This document shows positions 5,472 to 6,397 of a stretch of 6,397 bases of DNA, one piece after another. This stretch comes from Acidobacteriota bacterium (GTDB lineage: Bacteria; Acidobacteriota; UBA6911). Each line of letters begins with the position of its first letter. Position 1 is the first letter of the stretch. The stretch spans positions 1 to 6,397 of the forward strand of contig JAHFUH010000324.1 in NCBI GenBank assembly GCA_023265215.1. Reading direction: 5' to 3'. The notes beneath the pieces are model-generated. The model was given only the letters and a program-made list of their open reading frames with translations. It was not told the DNA's origin and did no database searches. The translations under genes were made by a program, and so were the position numbers.

Positions 5472-6397
5472 CTTCATCCTCCAAATATTTCTGTATCGGT
5501 AGCAAGGCCAAATAGAGTTTTCGAACCCATTCTGTCCGCCACCGTTGAGATGCTTCGTGCCCCAGGGCTATGAGAATGAGGAAGCGCTTTTTAAATTCGG
5601 GTCGCAAATCGCCACACCATGCGCGGAAGGGTGCCGAGTATTGAAATGCTTCAGGAAGAATTGAAAGGCTGGTTGCGGCTTCGCCTGCATCTGATTCAGA
5701 TTCCAGACCCCGTTCAATTAGTTCTCGAACTATCGTGCTGAGATCGACATCGAGTGCCTGGGCTGTTTTCAAAATTCTGGCATGGAGATCGTCATTCATA
5801 CGGAGGGTGATTCGCGGGCTCCTTTTCTTTCCACTCCTGGCCGGAACTGGATTGCTTGGGCCCTGGCTCTCATTCCGTGGATCAAAAGCATTCTTCAGTT
5901 CGTCGATGCCTATGGACGCCATCTCTGTCGGGTCCGGCCTTACAAACTCTTCCATATTGGCGGTCTTGACCGACCGTTTAGTCTTTTGGCGTAATGTCGC
6001 GATCAACTCTCGCTCTTCTTCGTCTGAGAGATCCTGCGATCCTGCATCACAGCCTTGATTGGCATCTCTCTTCCAGAGCTCTTTGACCTGACTGGGGTCC
6101 TCGGTTATCTCACCCTCTTTCCCATCCCTGTAGATATTGACATCTCGTTCAGCGAGGTCCGATACAATGTTGGAGGGAGCTTCATATTCAACCGCTTGGC
6201 GGAAGCGCTGCATCACGTCGATCGGATTTATCCCGCGTTCAATGAGCACATCTATCGGTTGAGACAAATCGGCTGCCAGTTCTTCGCGCACCTTCTTCGA
6301 CCGTTCCGTTGCAGCGAGAATATCATCTCGCTCCCGGACATGGAGGGCTATCGTTTCCTCTGGTAGCAATGCTTTAATGTGTGCTAGGTCGGCCCGT
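5449..6397 (-). CDS. Ribbon-helix-helix DNA-binding protein, 5' end outside window
   Basis: A TTG at 6369 gives a 306-residue protein, but the frame continues open to base 6397 without a stop or better start (preceding residues R-A-D-L-A-H-I-K-A). The true start is therefore probably beyond the right edge. Numbered from the TTG, residues 185-223 form a ribbon-helix-helix: strand S-P-R-I-T-L-R-M, helix D-D-L-H-A-R-I-L-K-T-A-Q-A-L, turn, helix S-T-I-V-R-E-L-I-E-R-G-L. This fold binds DNA as a dimer through the strand residues. The first 80 residues are charged and helical, and 85-180 are acidic and probably flexible. The C-terminal 70 residues (R-A-W-C-G-D-L-R-P-E-F onward) look like another helical domain. 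The protein is much longer than antitoxin-type RHH repressors, so a partition-, relaxosome- or nucleoid-type accessory protein, or a regulator of the element, is more likely. The exact role is unknown. Confidence 0.75.
   Translation of the reverse strand, partial: RADLAHIKALLPEETIALHVRERDDILAATERSKKVREELAADLSQPIDVLIERGINPIDVMQRFRQAVEYEAPSNIVSDLAERDVNIYRDGKEGEITEDPSQVKELWKRDANQGCDAGSQDLSDEEERELIATLRQKTKRSVKTANMEEFVRPDPTEMASIGIDELKNAFDPRNESQGPSNPVPARSGKKRSPRITLRMNDDLHARILKTAQALDVDLSTIVRELIERGLESESDAGEAATSLSILPEAFQYSAPFRAWCGDLRPEFKKRFLILIALGHEASQRWRTEWVRKLYLALLPIQKYLEDEGVGQRGK
5478..5482 (-). promoter_or_regulatory. Ribosome binding site GGAGG favouring a GTG start
   Basis: Minus strand reads GGAGG-ATGAAG-GTG. 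The ATG touches the Shine-Dalgarno sequence, which is too close for normal initiation, while the in-frame GTG two codons later has the usual six-base spacing. The site lies inside the 3' end of the upstream RHH gene, so translation of the two is probably coupled. Confidence 0.65.

Noticed and set aside
5701..5817. RHH domain as the antitoxin of a toxin-antitoxin pair.
   Set aside because: The host protein is over 300 residues and the next gene is a basic zinc-ribbon-like protein with no RelE, PIN or MazF features, so a toxin-antitoxin call is not supported.
5735..6366. Plus-strand frames of about 70-107 codons opposite the RHH gene.
   Set aside because: The minus-strand ribbon-helix-helix domain gives a clear coding explanation; the antisense products show no known fold.
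1..6397. CRISPR arrays, tRNA or rRNA genes, and insertion-sequence ends.
   Set aside because: No regularly spaced direct repeats, cloverleaf-like sequence, rRNA motifs or terminal inverted repeats with a transposase were found on reading both strands.

Overview
The window looks like part of an integrated mobile element (an integrative or satellite-type element), not ordinary chromosome. All nine credible genes lie on the minus strand, so transcription runs from base 6397 towards base 1. They are tightly packed, with several stop/start overlaps and few gaps. No rRNA, tRNA, CRISPR array or insertion sequence is visible. Base composition is near balanced. Shine-Dalgarno sites are of the normal bacterial kind (GGAGG, GAGGAG), and GTG and possibly TTG starts are used. 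The host is a bacterium; the sequence does not allow a firm phylum. The gene set (prim-pol/DUF3987 replication protein, DUF5659 protein, short HTH protein, tyrosine integrase) suggests an environmental Gram-negative lineage, which is a weak inference.

In order of transcription: (1) 6397-5449, a ribbon-helix-helix protein whose frame is still open at the right edge. (2) 5471-4824, a small basic protein with a CxC...CxxC zinc-ribbon-like motif, overlapping the previous gene. (3) 4755-4048, a 235-residue helical protein that I do not recognise. (4) 3979-3713, a DUF5659-type small protein. (5) 3681-1207, a large replication protein joining an archaeo-eukaryotic-primase (prim-pol) domain to a DUF3987 helicase-like ATPase and a C-terminal winged helix. 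(6) 1210-656, an unknown hydrophilic protein joined to the primase by an ATGA overlap. (7) 669-433, a short hypothetical protein. (8) 426-145, a 93-residue helix-turn-helix protein of excisionase/AlpA type. (9) 148-1, the N-terminus of a tyrosine integrase, joined to gene 8 by another ATGA overlap and cut by the left edge.

The likely logic is a replication module (5, perhaps helped by 2, 4, 6 and 7) feeding into an excision/integration module (8, 9), with the right-hand genes (1-3) as DNA-binding or accessory functions. One terminus of the element probably lies just left of the window, beyond the integrase gene. The signal least explained by the gene annotation is a set of TGACA/TGTCA motifs at 994-1124 inside gene 6. 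They form two 9-bp-spaced pairs, and a perfect 12-bp core is repeated in inverted orientation about 100 bp apart. This could be a protein-binding or replication-initiation site embedded in coding DNA next to the primase-helicase gene.
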